Assembly (NCBI RefSeq): GCF_000346465.2
Contig: NC_034010.1
Span: 27,428,643 to 27,492,642, forward strand
Length of the DNA: 64,000 bases
Source: Prunus persica
Taxonomy: Eukaryota; Streptophyta; Magnoliopsida; Rosales; Rosaceae
Reading direction: 5' to 3'
Below the pieces are notes generated by a model that did not search any database, was not told the origin of the DNA, and saw only the letters and a program-made list of their open reading frames with translations. Both the position numbers and the translations under genes were made by a program. Below, in pieces: positions 1 through 15,730 of this stretch (position 1 is its first letter; every line of letters begins with the position of its first letter).

Positions 1-770
1 TTTCTTTCTTCTTCTCCCTTATCTCTTTCTTTTCTTCTTCTTTCTCTCCACCAGATTCCTTATCTCAAATTACATGGCAGGGTGTGTGCTTGATGCATGA
101 ACACCACGCTAAATACAGAGGCAACATTGTCATTTACATGACTTAATTGTTTGTAAAACAACGGACTCAACTCAACCAAGGAAATTAGTGGTTTCATAAA
201 CGAGGAGCCAATCGCCTAATCCTGGTTTTGGTTCTAAGATTCTTTATTGATGATAGTAATTATAATATGAACAAATTAACTTTAGTTTTAATGGTAACTT
301 AAGCCAGCCCTATTAGGCCACCAATTGGCAGAGTTTCTCAGGTTCCAGCCAAGACTTGTCCGACTTACATAAAAATCTCTTTCCCTCCAATTGAAATGAA
401 AAGACCTGAGGCTGTAAAATGCAACAGTACAAAATCCAGCAACATTTACCAGCATTTATATTCAAATCTGAAAACTACTAAAAAACAAGTGAAATTTATC
501 CACGTTTCTCCCAACGAATGCTGCTGTAATGGACCTCATTTTCAAATTTTCATTTTCATCAATAATATTCTTATGACAAAGAATTTTATAGTTTTCATTA
601 TAGAGATCTTACATGAAGTAGTTCTGAGTGAAACTAAAGAGACCTAACCCTTTACTTATATTTCCTTCCTTTTGTTAAGCAATCAACAGAGAGAGAAGAG
701 ATAAGGAATCTGGTGGAGAGAAAGAAGAAAAAGAAAAGAAAGAGTGAAGGAAGAAGAAGAAAGAAAGAGA
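1..770. mobile_element. Inverted-repeat element (MITE- or MULE-like), possibly cut by the window edge
   Basis: The pyrimidine-rich stretch 1-66 is nearly the reverse complement of the purine-rich stretch from 698 to about 765. The innermost 30 or so bases match perfectly and the rest is a similar polypurine/polypyrimidine run. The arms enclose about 630 bp of AT-rich DNA with no convincing coding potential. Long terminal inverted repeats around a short non-coding core fit a non-autonomous DNA transposon. The outer end of the left arm may lie outside the window, so no target duplication can be assigned. Confidence 0.5.
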
Positions 771-782
771 GAAGGGAAGGAA

Positions 783-1237
783 AATATATATATATATATA
801 TTATAATTATGGATTGATTTGACGATTATATCTTTGGATTTAACAGTTTTTTTAACAGAGGGACTATTTAAGAGTGCCTATATTAATGTTAGGAATTATG
901 AATGATACAAAATTTTTTTAAGGATGCAATCTGATAATTTCGCAAACGTTAGGGACGTTTTGTGTTAAAAGGAGGGGGGATGGTTGGGGTGGGGAGTGTT
1001 TCAACTTTATCTTTTTCGCCTTAAAAAAATATTTATTATTTATGGGCTAAAAAATTAATCAAATAGCAATTTTGAGATTGGGCTCAGACCAAGGCAACGC
1101 TGGCTTGGCCCATCTCCGCTGCTTTAGTTGTTATGACTGTTACGGATGCTACTACTAGAAAGGGGGCAAGGGAGGGAGAACAGCAGAAAATCTTTCGCAA
1201 AATCTGATATCTGAGTGCGTGGGAGGCTTGAAATTGA
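783..1237. other. Intergenic, MED31 upstream region
   Basis: A short (TA)n run at about 785-801, then AT-rich DNA and a G-rich patch near 970-1000. No open frame of note. The last 100-150 bp before 1238 should hold the MED31 promoter and 5' UTR; no clear TATA box is seen. Confidence 0.4.
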
Positions 1238-2580
1238 ATGGCGTCTGGCACAGAGAGTGACGAAACAGCCGATACTCCACCCTTGTAAGCAAACCCCCCT
1301 TCTTCCTCTTCGCTTTCAAATATATATAATTTTTGTGCTTTTTATTTTCTTCTGATTTATATGATTTTTTGTCGATATCCTAAACTTTCCTGGGGTTCGT
1401 GGGAGTTCATTTGATCTTAATTAATTTCTCAAACGTTTTACCCATTTGATTGGAACAGAGAAAGAACTTGTTCAATTTGATTGATTTCTACTGGTAATTG
1501 CAGGACAAATACCATATACAAGGACCCAGATGACGGCCGACAACGTTTCTTGCTTGAATTGGAATTCGTCCAATGTCTTGCAAATCCCACCTACATTCAC
1601 TGTACTCACCTTTCACTTTGCTATTTTTCTTTCTTTTTGCATTTACTCTATCTTCATGGACATGCAGCATTGTTATAAAAGTACCTTATTCTTTGTCCAT
1701 TTGCTACAGATTTGGCCCAAAATCGTTATTTTGAAGATGAGGCTTTCATTGGGTACTTGAAATATCTTCAATATTGGCAGCGTCCTGAGTATACGAAATT
1801 TATAATGTGAGTGAAAACCCATGTCTTATAATAACTTTGTGGTCATTTTTGTCTTAAAAAAATAATAATAACTTTGTGGTCATTTTGAGTTCATTGACTG
1901 GTCTACCTTCTTTTATAAGGTATTTTTTTTCCACCCTTGATATAATTTCCTGTAACTATTCAGGTATCCTCATTGCCTATTTTTTCTTGAGCAACTTCAA
2001 AATGCCAACTTTCGCAACGCAATGGCCCATCCTGTTAACAAGGTCAATTTCTGATGCTTCTATGTTGTTCCTTTTTAAGTCACTTCTGGAATAATGTTTT
2101 CCTCCCTTAAAATTTAAAGTGTTTGGAGCTATATATTGGAGTTAGCAGTAAATTCATCTGGTTCTTGTAACTTTTAGGAATTGGCACATAGGCAGCAATT
2201 CTACTTCTGGAAGAACTATAGGAACAACCGTTTGAAACATATATTACCGAGACCCCTTCCTGAACCTGTTGCTGCACCTCCTACTCCTGCTCCACCTCAG
2301 CAACCTGTGCCTCCTGTGCCAGCTACAACTGTTTCGGTGACAGCAAATGCTCCAGCCCCTTCTCCTATGCAGTATGTTGCCCCCCCTGGGTCTGCTCTTG
2401 CAAAAAACGAAGCAAGGAATAGTGGGGTTGATCGAAGAAAGAGGAAGTATGTTGATTCTTTTATTTTATTTTTTTCGTCATTGTGGAAGCACAAGTTTTC
2501 TGCAATTTTTTAACAAAAAACCATACTAGATCAGTGTCCTGATTTATGCATGTGGTTATTACTATAGGAAAGAAGGTTAA
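1238..2580 (+). CDS. MED31: Mediator of RNA polymerase II transcription subunit 31
   Basis: Six exons join in frame: 1238-1284, 1504-1601, 1710-1806, 1964-2042, 2178-2446, 2568-2580, giving 200 aa. Every intron has GT–AG ends. The protein has the compact MED31/SOH1 fold region: a YKDPDDGRQRFLLELEFVQ start, the NRYFEDEAFIGYLKYLQYW helix, and LAHRQQFYFWKNYRNNRLKH. A proline- and alanine-rich tail follows (about residues 125-175) and ends in a basic RRKRKKEG stretch. MED31 sits in the Mediator middle module, linking activators to RNA polymerase II. The last exon is very small (13 nt) and supplies only the final residues. The start Met is followed by an acidic leader, as in other plant MED31 proteins. 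The gene appears intact. Confidence 0.93.
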
Positions 2581-8055
<5,475 letters not shown>

Positions 8056-8726
8056 AGAGCTTCTGTCAGTCTGTTGGATTTCTTCTTTATCTCTTCAATA
8101 CACAGTCACAGCTGAGGGCTGAAGAGGCAGCTCGAAGCCATTCTTAGTAACCTCCAAAATTCTCTGTTCTCTTTTTACGCAGTTCATTGTGGCATTTTTT
8201 GGCAGATTTTGTATCGATTAGAGGAAGTGACTAATGAAGAAAAATATGATTTTCTTGTTGCAGTGTGGCTGAAATGATAATTTGGTGGTTGCTATTCTTA
8301 TACTTGTAGTAGCATTGTTATCATTTGACTATTTGAAAGAATGATTGTCCTTTAGCCTCCCTTGTTTATAAAATATAAAGAAAATCTAACTGAATTTATC
8401 CACCCAAGTTTTTATAGATAGTTTGCACCAAGTCTAGAGTGATTTAAACTATAAAGATTCAGTGAAAAATGCATATTAAATTTCTTGCTAGCAATTTTTA
8501 CCAATTCTTTGAAAAAATGTAAGTGGTTAAAGCAGATACAGTAAAGGGTTTGCCCATAACTTCACTGACAAAAATAAGGAAGGGAAGATAAGCTTCAAAT
8601 TCCCAAGCATGGGCTTCCTCCCTACTTTCTATCTATAAGATCATTTTGAAAAAAAAAAGAAAAGAACAAGAAACTGAAGCACCAAACTAGCAAGAACAAA
8701 GGAGGAGAGCTACCTTAAGATAAGGC
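8056..8726. other. GDH 3' flank / LIL3 promoter
   Basis: AT-rich interval with the GDH 3' UTR on the left and a purine-rich 5' leader just before the LIL3 start at 8727. No separate gene is visible. Confidence 0.5.
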
Positions 8727-9811
8727 ATGGCTTCCTTGGCCATTTCTGCTTCATTGCAAACAGTTTGCAGCTCACGTCAAGCCACTAAGAAACAACAGCC
8801 AAAATCCAGACCAGCTGCTCGCTCTTTGGGGACAAAAGAGGCCACCCATCATGTTGTTGCGCTGGATGTGAAAGCTCAAAATGGTTTAAACATAGAGAAG
8901 CAAGAGAAGTCTGCTTTACGCATCGATAGGCCTGAGGCCGAGGATGCTGCAGACTACAAATCACAGCATGGTTTGGGTACAGAATTGCCTGTTGTGAAGT
9001 TCAACGACGAGCGGTGGAAGAATGGGACGTGGGATCTAAATATGTTTTCCAAGGATGGCAAGTTGGACTGGGATGGCATCATTCTAGCAGGTGCTCTGCT
9101 CTAATTGGTCTCTTTCAGATTCATCACAAAAGTTGTGTTTCTATTGAAATATTTTTTATGTTTTATATAGGCTAATTGTTCTATGTTTATGTCCTATTTT
9201 GAACTTTTTTATACATTGCATTAAAAAAATTGTTTATTTTATATGTATTGGCAATTTGGCACTGCAGAAGCAAAGAGGAGGAAGTTTCTTGAGCTTCACC
9301 CAGAATCAGCTACCAACGACGACCCGGTTGTGTTTAGGAGCTCCATCATACCATGGTGGGCATGGCTGATGAGATCCTATCTCCCGGAGGCTGAGCTGAT
9401 CAATGGTTAGTTCCGATCATCGATCACTTCACACACACTTGCACTTCTTAGTTCTTAGAAATATGCATGCATTGCATTATTATATTTCTTAGTTCTAATT
9501 AGAACTATGTATCTTTTGCTGCATGAACTATTTTGGATATAGGTCGAGCGGCAATGGTTGGGTTCTTCATGGCATATGTTGTAGATGCTTTGACAGGGCT
9601 CGGTGTTGTAGGACAAACTGGCAACTTCATATGCAAGGCAGGGTTCTTTGTGGCAGTCATTGCTATAATATTCATCAGGCGAACCCAAGATTTTGAGAAC
9701 TTAAAGAAGCTAGCGGATGAAGCTACTTTCTATGACAAACAATGGCAAGCTTCGTGGATAGATCGAAATGCAACAAGTGGCTCTTTAGATCAAACTGGAA
9801 AGAAAATTTAA
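8727..9811 (+). CDS. LIL3: Light-harvesting-like protein 3 (LIL3), chloroplast
   Basis: Three exons, 8727-9090, 9268-9405 and 9543-9811, give 256 aa. The N-terminal 40 or so residues are Ser/Ala/Lys-rich, as in a plastid transit peptide. A conserved stromal part follows ([22 protein letters not shown]). The LHC motif is [13 protein letters not shown] (about residues 165-177), where the Glu and Asn/Arg would ligate chlorophyll and lock the helix. A second membrane segment follows ([13 protein letters not shown]). LIL3 is a thylakoid protein known to bind chlorophyll pathway intermediates and to anchor geranylgeranyl reductase and protochlorophyllide oxidoreductase. Length and motif order match the family and there are no stops or shifts. 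Confidence 0.93.
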
Positions 9812-10023
9812 GCCTGCCTTCCAAGAGAAATTGTATTTATCTTGTTAGTATGACCACAGAATGTTTTGTTAATCTCTAGTATTAAATTACAATGACATAA
9901 TCTAAATATTTTGTTTGACCTAGATTTTTGTTCTCAACTCCAGTGCTGGTCAATGATCAATCCATAAACCATTCTAATTTACAATCCCCAAATTTTCTGC
10001 TTAATTTTTTTTCCCTCTTATAA
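9812..10023. other. LIL3 3' flank
   Basis: AT-rich. It contains a 20-base stretch at 9934-9953 that recurs exactly at 30858-30877, upstream of RLP-C, marking this place as a likely edge of the duplicated receptor/glucanase segment. Confidence 0.5.
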
Positions 10024-10400
10024 CGTTGGAGAACCAATTGACATTTCACTGCCTACGGTAGTTGTGACATACGGTGGTCTAAGTTATGATAACTTGTTTG
10101 ACTCCATGGTGGATGCATTACATGCAGCATTGGAGAAAGCAGGGGAGCCCCAAGTCGAAGTGGTGGTGTCCGAGAGAGGCTGGCCCTCCGATGGAAATAG
10201 GGAGGTGACAACACCAGCCACAAGTAACAATTCGAACCTAATAAGCCACGTTTATCCAATCAGTTTTCTGTGAACAAAAATTAAAGGACAAATCATAGTT
10301 TTAGTAACTTATGCGATTGATTATACAATTAGCTCAAAGAGCAATTAGAAAGCTTGTTTCTGGTCATAATTAGAGTGTGATTGTCTCCGAATAATGCAAC
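10024..10400 (+). pseudogene. Beta-1,3-glucanase (GH17) fragment
   Basis: This stretch matches the C-terminal third of the complete glucanase gene at 14287-15408 and its 3' flank. Preserved pieces include the coding DNA for YDNL, MVDALHAALEKAG and the nucleophile region. The ETGWPS active-site motif reads ERGWPS here, so the residue after the catalytic Glu is changed. A small deletion follows the SLP codons and an internal deletion of about 150 bp joins the ISHV codons directly to the YPI codons. The N-terminal two thirds, including the acid-catalyst motif, are missing. It is a dead fragment left by duplication. It lies directly upstream of RLP-A, as the intact glucanase lies upstream of RLP-B. 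Confidence 0.8.
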
Positions 10401-10805
10401 ATTGGTAGATTTTTTGACACTAGTCTCAGTTTTTCTTTATGTGTTATCCAATTTGACTCTCTCTTCTTTTCCTTTGGTCTGTTTTTGCCCTAATACTTTT
10501 GACTTGATAAGGTAAATTTAAGACAAGTTCTTTTTTCTATTTTCAAATTTTGCACCATTCGATGTCATCTATTGGTTCTTTTTATTTTTATATTCGTTTT
10601 TGATGAAGACATGGTATTCGATTTTGGCCCAGTCCTGAATCGGCAGCCGAACGGGAATCTCATTACAAATGGCAAAAAGATAAAATTGTGATCAAGAGTC
10701 AAAATAACGATGTCGAATAAAGAATAAAGAAAAGGGTTGATTTGTAGGCCAAAAGATCAAATAATGATATAAGTCAGTGCCCCAACATTTTCCACTCAAA
10801 AGTTA
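10401..10805. other. RLP-A upstream region
   Basis: The left part still resembles the sequence downstream of the intact glucanase (shared TGTGTTATCCAATTTGACTC at about 10439 and 15478). The rest is AT-rich promoter-like DNA with no clear TATA box. Confidence 0.4.
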
Positions 10806-13682
10806 TTGTTCATGCACTTTACACAATATAACTGGATGAAGATAACCATGAGAGCTGTTTTACTTCTGTTCAGGTTTCTAAGCACTATGGTAGCCATAAC
10901 TATTAGTATTGGTTTGTGCAATGGGAATCTGGGAGTGCCTTGCAAAGAAAGTGAAAGACAAGCACTTTTGCTATTCCAGAAGGATCTTAAGGATCCTTCA
11001 AATCGGCTTTCGTCGTGGGTAGGTGAAGGAGTTTGTTGCAATTGGACTGGAGTTGTCTGTGATGACTTAACCGGTCACGTCCGCGAGCTCCACCTTAAAA
11101 AACCCGACTCTCAACAGGATCTCCACTTATCTTATGGGGATTTCTATGTCACTTCTACTTGGTTGGGTGGTAAGATAAATCCTTCTTTGCTCAGTTTGAA
11201 GTATCTCAACTACTTGGACTTAAGTTACAATAATTTTCAAGGTACTCAGATTCCTTGCTTCCTTGGTTCACTTAAAAGTTTAAGATATCTTAACCTATCT
11301 GAGGCAAGCTTCGAAGGTATAATTCCTCCTCAGTTGGGAAATCTCTCAAATTTACAGTATCTTGGTCTCCGCGGTTACAAGCTTAAGGTTGAGAATCTTC
11401 AATGGGTTTCTGGTCTCTCTCATTTGAAAAAACTTGACATGAGTCGTGCTAATCTTAGTAAAGCATCCGACTGGTTACAAGTTCCAAACATGCTCCCCTC
11501 TTTGGTAGAGTTACATATGGCCGGCTGTCAACTTGATCACATTCCCCCTCTACCCCTCATAAATTTTACTTCACTTGCCATCCTTGATCTTTCTGAAAAC
11601 ACATTTGATTCTTTGATGCCCAGGTGGGTTTTCAGTCTTAGAAATCTAGTTTCCCTTTCTCTCAAAGGTTGTGGTTTCCAAGGTTCATTTTCTAGCCATC
11701 CACAAAATAACTCATCTCTCAAGGAACTTGATCTTTCATTGCACAATCTGTGTGAGTTGATGGATCTTGATCTGTCATTCAACAATTTCAATGGCAATGT
11801 ATCAGAAATCTTTAACAGTTTGTCTGTGTGTGGTCCAGACAAATTAAAGTCCTTGTCGTTAGGGTCTAATAATTTTTCAGGTCATTTGGCAGAGCATGTA
11901 GGAAATTTTAAAAATTTAAGCCACCTTGATCTTTCTGCTAATTCTATATCAGGTCCAATTCCTGTGTCCTTGGGGAATCTGTCCGTGTTAATAGAATTGC
12001 TGATTTATGACAATCAGTTTAATGGAACTCTCCCAGAAAGTATTAGTCAACTCAAAATGCTTACTGTTTTGGATATATCTTATAATTCATTAGAAGGAGT
12101 AGTGTCTGAAGTTCATTTTACTTACCTTACAAAATTGAAGGATTTCGTTGGAAAAGGAAACTCATTGGCTCTGAATACCAGTCGAGGTTGGCTTCCTCCT
12201 TTTCAACTCAATCGCTTATGGTTGGATTATTGGCATCTAGGACATAAATTTCCTATGTGGCTTCAGACTCAAAAGCAATTGAAGCTTCTAAGCCTACCCA
12301 ATACAGGAATTTCAGATACCATTCCGGCTTGGTTTCCAAACATATCTTCCCAGTTGGTGGCTCTAAATCTCTCTCACAACCAATTGCATGGTGAAATTAA
12401 AAATATAGTGGCCGGCTTTCAGTCAGCAATTGACCTAAGTTCAAACCAGTTCAATGGTTCATTACCTTTTGTTTCCCCCTCAGTATCTGCACTAGATCTT
12501 TCCAATTCATCATTTTCTGGATCACTCTTCCACTTCTTTTGTGATAGGATGGATGAACCAAAAAACCTTTCTTCTCTTCGTCTAGGGGACAATCTTCTTA
12601 CTGGAGACATTCCTAATTGCTTGATGAATTGGAAAAGGTTGGTGATGTTAAACTTAAAAAGTAACAATTTGAGTGGGAACATTCCAAGCTCCATAGGATA
12701 CTTAAAAAGGCTGAGCTCACTACAGTTGCACAATAATCAGCTATCTGGAGAATTACCTTTGTCCATGCAGAACTGTACAGACTTGTTAGTTGTTGACCTT
12801 GGCGAAAACATGTTTGTTGGCAGCCCTCTAACATGGATTGGGAAAAGCCTTTCGATTTTGAAGGTTCTTAACATTCGTTCAAATAACCTTCAGGGAGACA
12901 TTCCTCATGAACTCTGTTATCTGAAAAGTCTCCAAATCTTGGATCTTGCACAGAACAATCTATCAGGAACAATACCAAGATGCTTCCACAACTTCAGTGC
13001 AATGGCCACCTTCCCAAATTCATCGATCTTGACATTTGCTGATTATTTAATGGATAATGTGATCTTGTTTACAAAAGGGAGAGGAGCAGAATATGGTCGC
13101 AAATTGCTTAAGTTGGTAAAAAGCATGGACCTTTCAGACAACATGATATATGGTGAGATCCCTGAGGAACTGACCAGTCTCGTTGGGTTGCAATCACTGA
13201 ATCTATCAAAAAATCTTTTGGCTGGAAGAATCCCTTCAAATATTGGTGACATGAAATGGTTAGAATCTATGGATTTTTCAATGAACCAATTTAGTGGTGA
13301 AATTCCTCCGAGCACAGCGAGTTTGACATTTTTGAGTCATTTGAACTTGTCCTACAATAATTTGACGGGACAAATTCCGAAAAGCACTCAGCTCCAGAGC
13401 TTTGATGAGTCTTGCTTTATCGGCAATGAACTTTGCGGAGCTCCACTCGACAAGAATTGCAGTGCAAATGGGGTGATACCACCACCAGCAGTTGAGCAAC
13501 ACAGAGGATACCATTTACTTGAAGACGGTTGGTTCTATCTTAGCTTGGGACTGGGGTTCATGTTTGGTTTTTGGGGTGTACTTGGTTCGTTCATGCTAAA
13601 CATGCCATGGAGCATTGCTTTTTCCCGATTTCTAAATAGCATGGTAGTTAAACTTTATGGTGTAATTGTTGACTACATTTAG
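10806..13682 (+). CDS. LRR receptor-like protein, RLP-A (EIX2/Cf-type)
   Basis: A single uninterrupted frame of 958 codons from the first Met. The likelier start is Met11 (10836) or the Met at 10848, because MRAVLLLFRFLS lines up with the signal peptide of RLP-C. Order: signal peptide, Cys-paired LRR N-cap (CKESERQALLLF to CCNWTGVVC), many extracellular LRRs, a non-LRR island around residues 735-770 that ends at KSMDLSDN, four C-terminal LRRs, a C-cap (FIGNELCGAPL), and a membrane helix with a GxxxG pattern (GLGFMFGFWG) followed by a tail of about 30 residues. There is no kinase. Such RLPs act at the plasma membrane with SOBIR1/BAK1-type kinases to sense microbial or damage ligands. Compared with RLP-C it lacks about 107 residues after HNL near residue 315. 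The ligand is unknown. Confidence 0.9.
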   Translation: MFMHFTQYNWMKITMRAVLLLFRFLSTMVAITISIGLCNGNLGVPCKESERQALLLFQKDLKDPSNRLSSWVGEGVCCNWTGVVCDDLTGHVRELHLKKPDSQQDLHLSYGDFYVTSTWLGGKINPSLLSLKYLNYLDLSYNNFQGTQIPCFLGSLKSLRYLNLSEASFEGIIPPQLGNLSNLQYLGLRGYKLKVENLQWVSGLSHLKKLDMSRANLSKASDWLQVPNMLPSLVELHMAGCQLDHIPPLPLINFTSLAILDLSENTFDSLMPRWVFSLRNLVSLSLKGCGFQGSFSSHPQNNSSLKELDLSLHNLCELMDLDLSFNNFNGNVSEIFNSLSVCGPDKLKSLSLGSNNFSGHLAEHVGNFKNLSHLDLSANSISGPIPVSLGNLSVLIELLIYDNQFNGTLPESISQLKMLTVLDISYNSLEGVVSEVHFTYLTKLKDFVGKGNSLALNTSRGWLPPFQLNRLWLDYWHLGHKFPMWLQTQKQLKLLSLPNTGISDTIPAWFPNISSQLVALNLSHNQLHGEIKNIVAGFQSAIDLSSNQFNGSLPFVSPSVSALDLSNSSFSGSLFHFFCDRMDEPKNLSSLRLGDNLLTGDIPNCLMNWKRLVMLNLKSNNLSGNIPSSIGYLKRLSSLQLHNNQLSGELPLSMQNCTDLLVVDLGENMFVGSPLTWIGKSLSILKVLNIRSNNLQGDIPHELCYLKSLQILDLAQNNLSGTIPRCFHNFSAMATFPNSSILTFADYLMDNVILFTKGRGAEYGRKLLKLVKSMDLSDNMIYGEIPEELTSLVGLQSLNLSKNLLAGRIPSNIGDMKWLESMDFSMNQFSGEIPPSTASLTFLSHLNLSYNNLTGQIPKSTQLQSFDESCFIGNELCGAPLDKNCSANGVIPPPAVEQHRGYHLLEDGWFYLSLGLGFMFGFWGVLGSFMLNMPWSIAFSRFLNSMVVKLYGVIVDYI

Positions 13683-14286
13683 CTAAGTTTCTTTTTCTTT
13701 TTGGGGGTGAAATATATTTAGCTAGTTTTGTTTGTACATAGAATGAGCTTGTTGCGTTTTTATTTTTTTTGGTCGAAGTACAATATATAAGTTAGCAGTT
13801 CTACTATTAATAAACCGAGATATTTTATAATAAAACAGTATCAATGTTGCTCGTAGTGGATCCTTCTCTATGTTTAAATAATGAATTCATCCTATTTATT
13901 GTAAATAATATGAAATATTCTTTTCAAGTGCCCAAAAATCCGTTATGGACTGCATTAGGACTGCTGCAAATTAGTTTAAGTGTCCCATTTTTTGGGTCCA
14001 AGTTTCCCGTTTTGTTAGTTCAAGTATCCTGTTTTGTTAGTTTAAGTTTCCGGTTTTGTTAGTTTAAGTTTCCCTTTGTTAATTAGGAGCTATGCCTCTT
14101 TTCCCAGTCGAAGTGGGGTTTGGGGGCTCTATATAAAAGCCTAGTTTGTAATTGTACTTTGCAAATTATTCATACTATCAATAAAGCTTTTGAGAGTGAA
14201 TTCCAATACTTCTGTTCGTTGGTTTTAGACGTTGTTTTCTAGGCCTGATTCTTCTATTCTCGTTTCAAATAACAGCAGTCTTTGCA
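13683..14286. other. RLP-A 3' flank and glucanase promoter
   Basis: The first 280 bp resemble the 3' flank of RLP-C, up to a shared GCATTAGGACT at about 13951-13961. There the match ends abruptly and unrelated DNA begins, with several TTAGTTTAAGT repeats, a TATA box at 14130-14138 and an AATAAA at 14181-14186, a composition like the end of a retrotransposon LTR. This foreign piece now forms the immediate promoter/5' leader of the glucanase gene. Confidence 0.5.
14130..14138 (+). promoter_or_regulatory. TATA box of the GH17 glucanase gene
   Basis: A TATATAAAA sequence 149 bp before the start codon at 14287. It sits inside LTR-like DNA, so the glucanase may use a promoter captured from a transposon. 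Confidence 0.55.
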
Positions 14287-15408
14287 ATGGCCACTAACTA
14301 TGAACTGCTCTGTCTCATCTTCTCCGTCGCGCTTTCAGTACTACTTGGTCCAAATTTTGCAACTGGTTCTTCAATTGGAGTATGCTATGGAATGGTGGCC
14401 AATGATTTGCCACCACCAAGAGAAGTTATTGATATGTACAAATTGAATCAAATCGGACGAATGAGACTTTATGATCCAAACCCAGAAGCATTAGAGGCCC
14501 TTCGCAATTCTGGCATAGAAGTCCTAGTTGGAGTCAGGAATGAGGATCTTCAACAACTTGCAGGCTCTTACTCTGCTGCTGAGAACTGGGTGGCAACATA
14601 CATTACGCCTTATTCACTGCAAGTCCAGTTTCGATACATAGTTGTTGGCAATGAGGTCTTCCCAGGAAACTCTGCCCGGTATGTCCTCCCAGCAATGGAA
14701 AACTTGCAAAATGCATTGAGCTTTGGAGACATTAAGGTCAGCACTTCAATTGCAACATCAGTCTTAGGTGTATCTTACCCTCCTTCAGCTGGAGCCTTTT
14801 CTCAAGACACCATAGAGTATATGGTGCCTATTGCTCAATACCTCAACAACATTGGTGCACCTTTATTAGCCAACGTGTACCCTTATTTTGCCTACATTGG
14901 AGACCCAATTGACATTTCACTGCCTTATGCATTGTTCACTTCTGAGACGGTCGTTGTGACAGATGGTGGTTTAAGTTATGATAACCTGCTTGACACCATG
15001 GTGGATGCATTATATGCAGCATTGGAGAAAGCAGGTGCGCCCCAAGTCCAAGTGGTGGTGTCTGAGACAGGCTGGCCCTCCAATGGGAATGGAGAGGTGA
15101 CAACACCCGAGAATGCTCAAATCTACAATTCTAACCTAATAAGCCACGTGTTATCATCCCGTGGAACTCCAAGGCGGCCGGGGAACTCCACAGAGACTTA
15201 CTTGTTTGCCATGTTTAATGAGAACATGAAGCCTGGTGCAGCAGTGGAGCAACACTGGGGTCTCTTTTATCCAAACAAGAGCCAAGTTTATCCTATCAAT
15301 TTCCCAGTAAAAACATTAAAGCACAAAACTTGGTTTCAGAAACTTATGCAATGGATTATACAATCAGCTCAAAGCGCATTTGGAAAGCATATTTATGGTC
15401 ATAATTAG
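14287..15408 (+). CDS. Glucan endo-1,3-beta-glucosidase (GH17)
   Basis: An intronless 373-aa protein. Residues 1-28 are a signal peptide. The GH17 barrel starts at SIGVCYGM. Motifs: IGRMRLYDPN, VVGNE with the acid/base Glu123, ANVYPYFAYIGDP, and VVVSETGWPS with the nucleophile Glu260, then FAMFNEN and HWGLFYPNKSQVYPINF. It hydrolyses beta-1,3-glucan, as in fungal walls and callose, so it is a PR-2-type defence enzyme. The 30 or so residues after FPVKT are not part of the barrel; such C-terminal extensions often direct vacuolar sorting, but this one is basic and ends KHIYGHN, so its role is uncertain. PR-2 genes often have an intron in the signal-peptide region; none is needed here. Both catalytic residues are present, so an active enzyme is likely. 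Confidence 0.92.
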   Translation: MATNYELLCLIFSVALSVLLGPNFATGSSIGVCYGMVANDLPPPREVIDMYKLNQIGRMRLYDPNPEALEALRNSGIEVLVGVRNEDLQQLAGSYSAAENWVATYITPYSLQVQFRYIVVGNEVFPGNSARYVLPAMENLQNALSFGDIKVSTSIATSVLGVSYPPSAGAFSQDTIEYMVPIAQYLNNIGAPLLANVYPYFAYIGDPIDISLPYALFTSETVVVTDGGLSYDNLLDTMVDALYAALEKAGAPQVQVVVSETGWPSNGNGEVTTPENAQIYNSNLISHVLSSRGTPRRPGNSTETYLFAMFNENMKPGAAVEQHWGLFYPNKSQVYPINFPVKTLKHKTWFQKLMQWIIQSAQSAFGKHIYGHN

Positions 15409-15615
15409 AATGTGATATCTCCAAATAATGTTAAATTTTTTTAATAAAAATATTAGTCACTAGTCTGAGTATCCTTATGTGTTATCCAATTTGACTCTCT
15501 CTTGTTTTCGTTTGGAATGTTTTGACTTGAGAATTGATGAGGCAATTGATACAGGCTTGGGAGATTGCTAAGCACCGATCCAGAATTTAAAAATTTTTAA
15601 AAATAATAAAAGAAC

Positions 15616-15730
15616 ACTTCTCCCGACGAAATTTCGTCGGCACAGGTTTATGCCGGCAAAATTTGCCGGATTAGGTTTCCCCCGACGAAAAAATCTCTGC
15701 CGACGAAATTTCGTCGGGAGAGGTCTTTTT
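15616..15730. repeat. Palindrome cassette, copy 1
   Basis: Three nested palindromes built on GACGAAATTTCGTC and GGCAAAATTTGCC cores, preceded by ACACTTCTCC. The better-conserved copy: both outer palindromes are perfect. Confidence 0.8.

Noticed and set aside
396..647. 83-codon frame within the inverted-repeat element
   Set aside because: AT-rich composition, no domain, and the element is of non-autonomous size.
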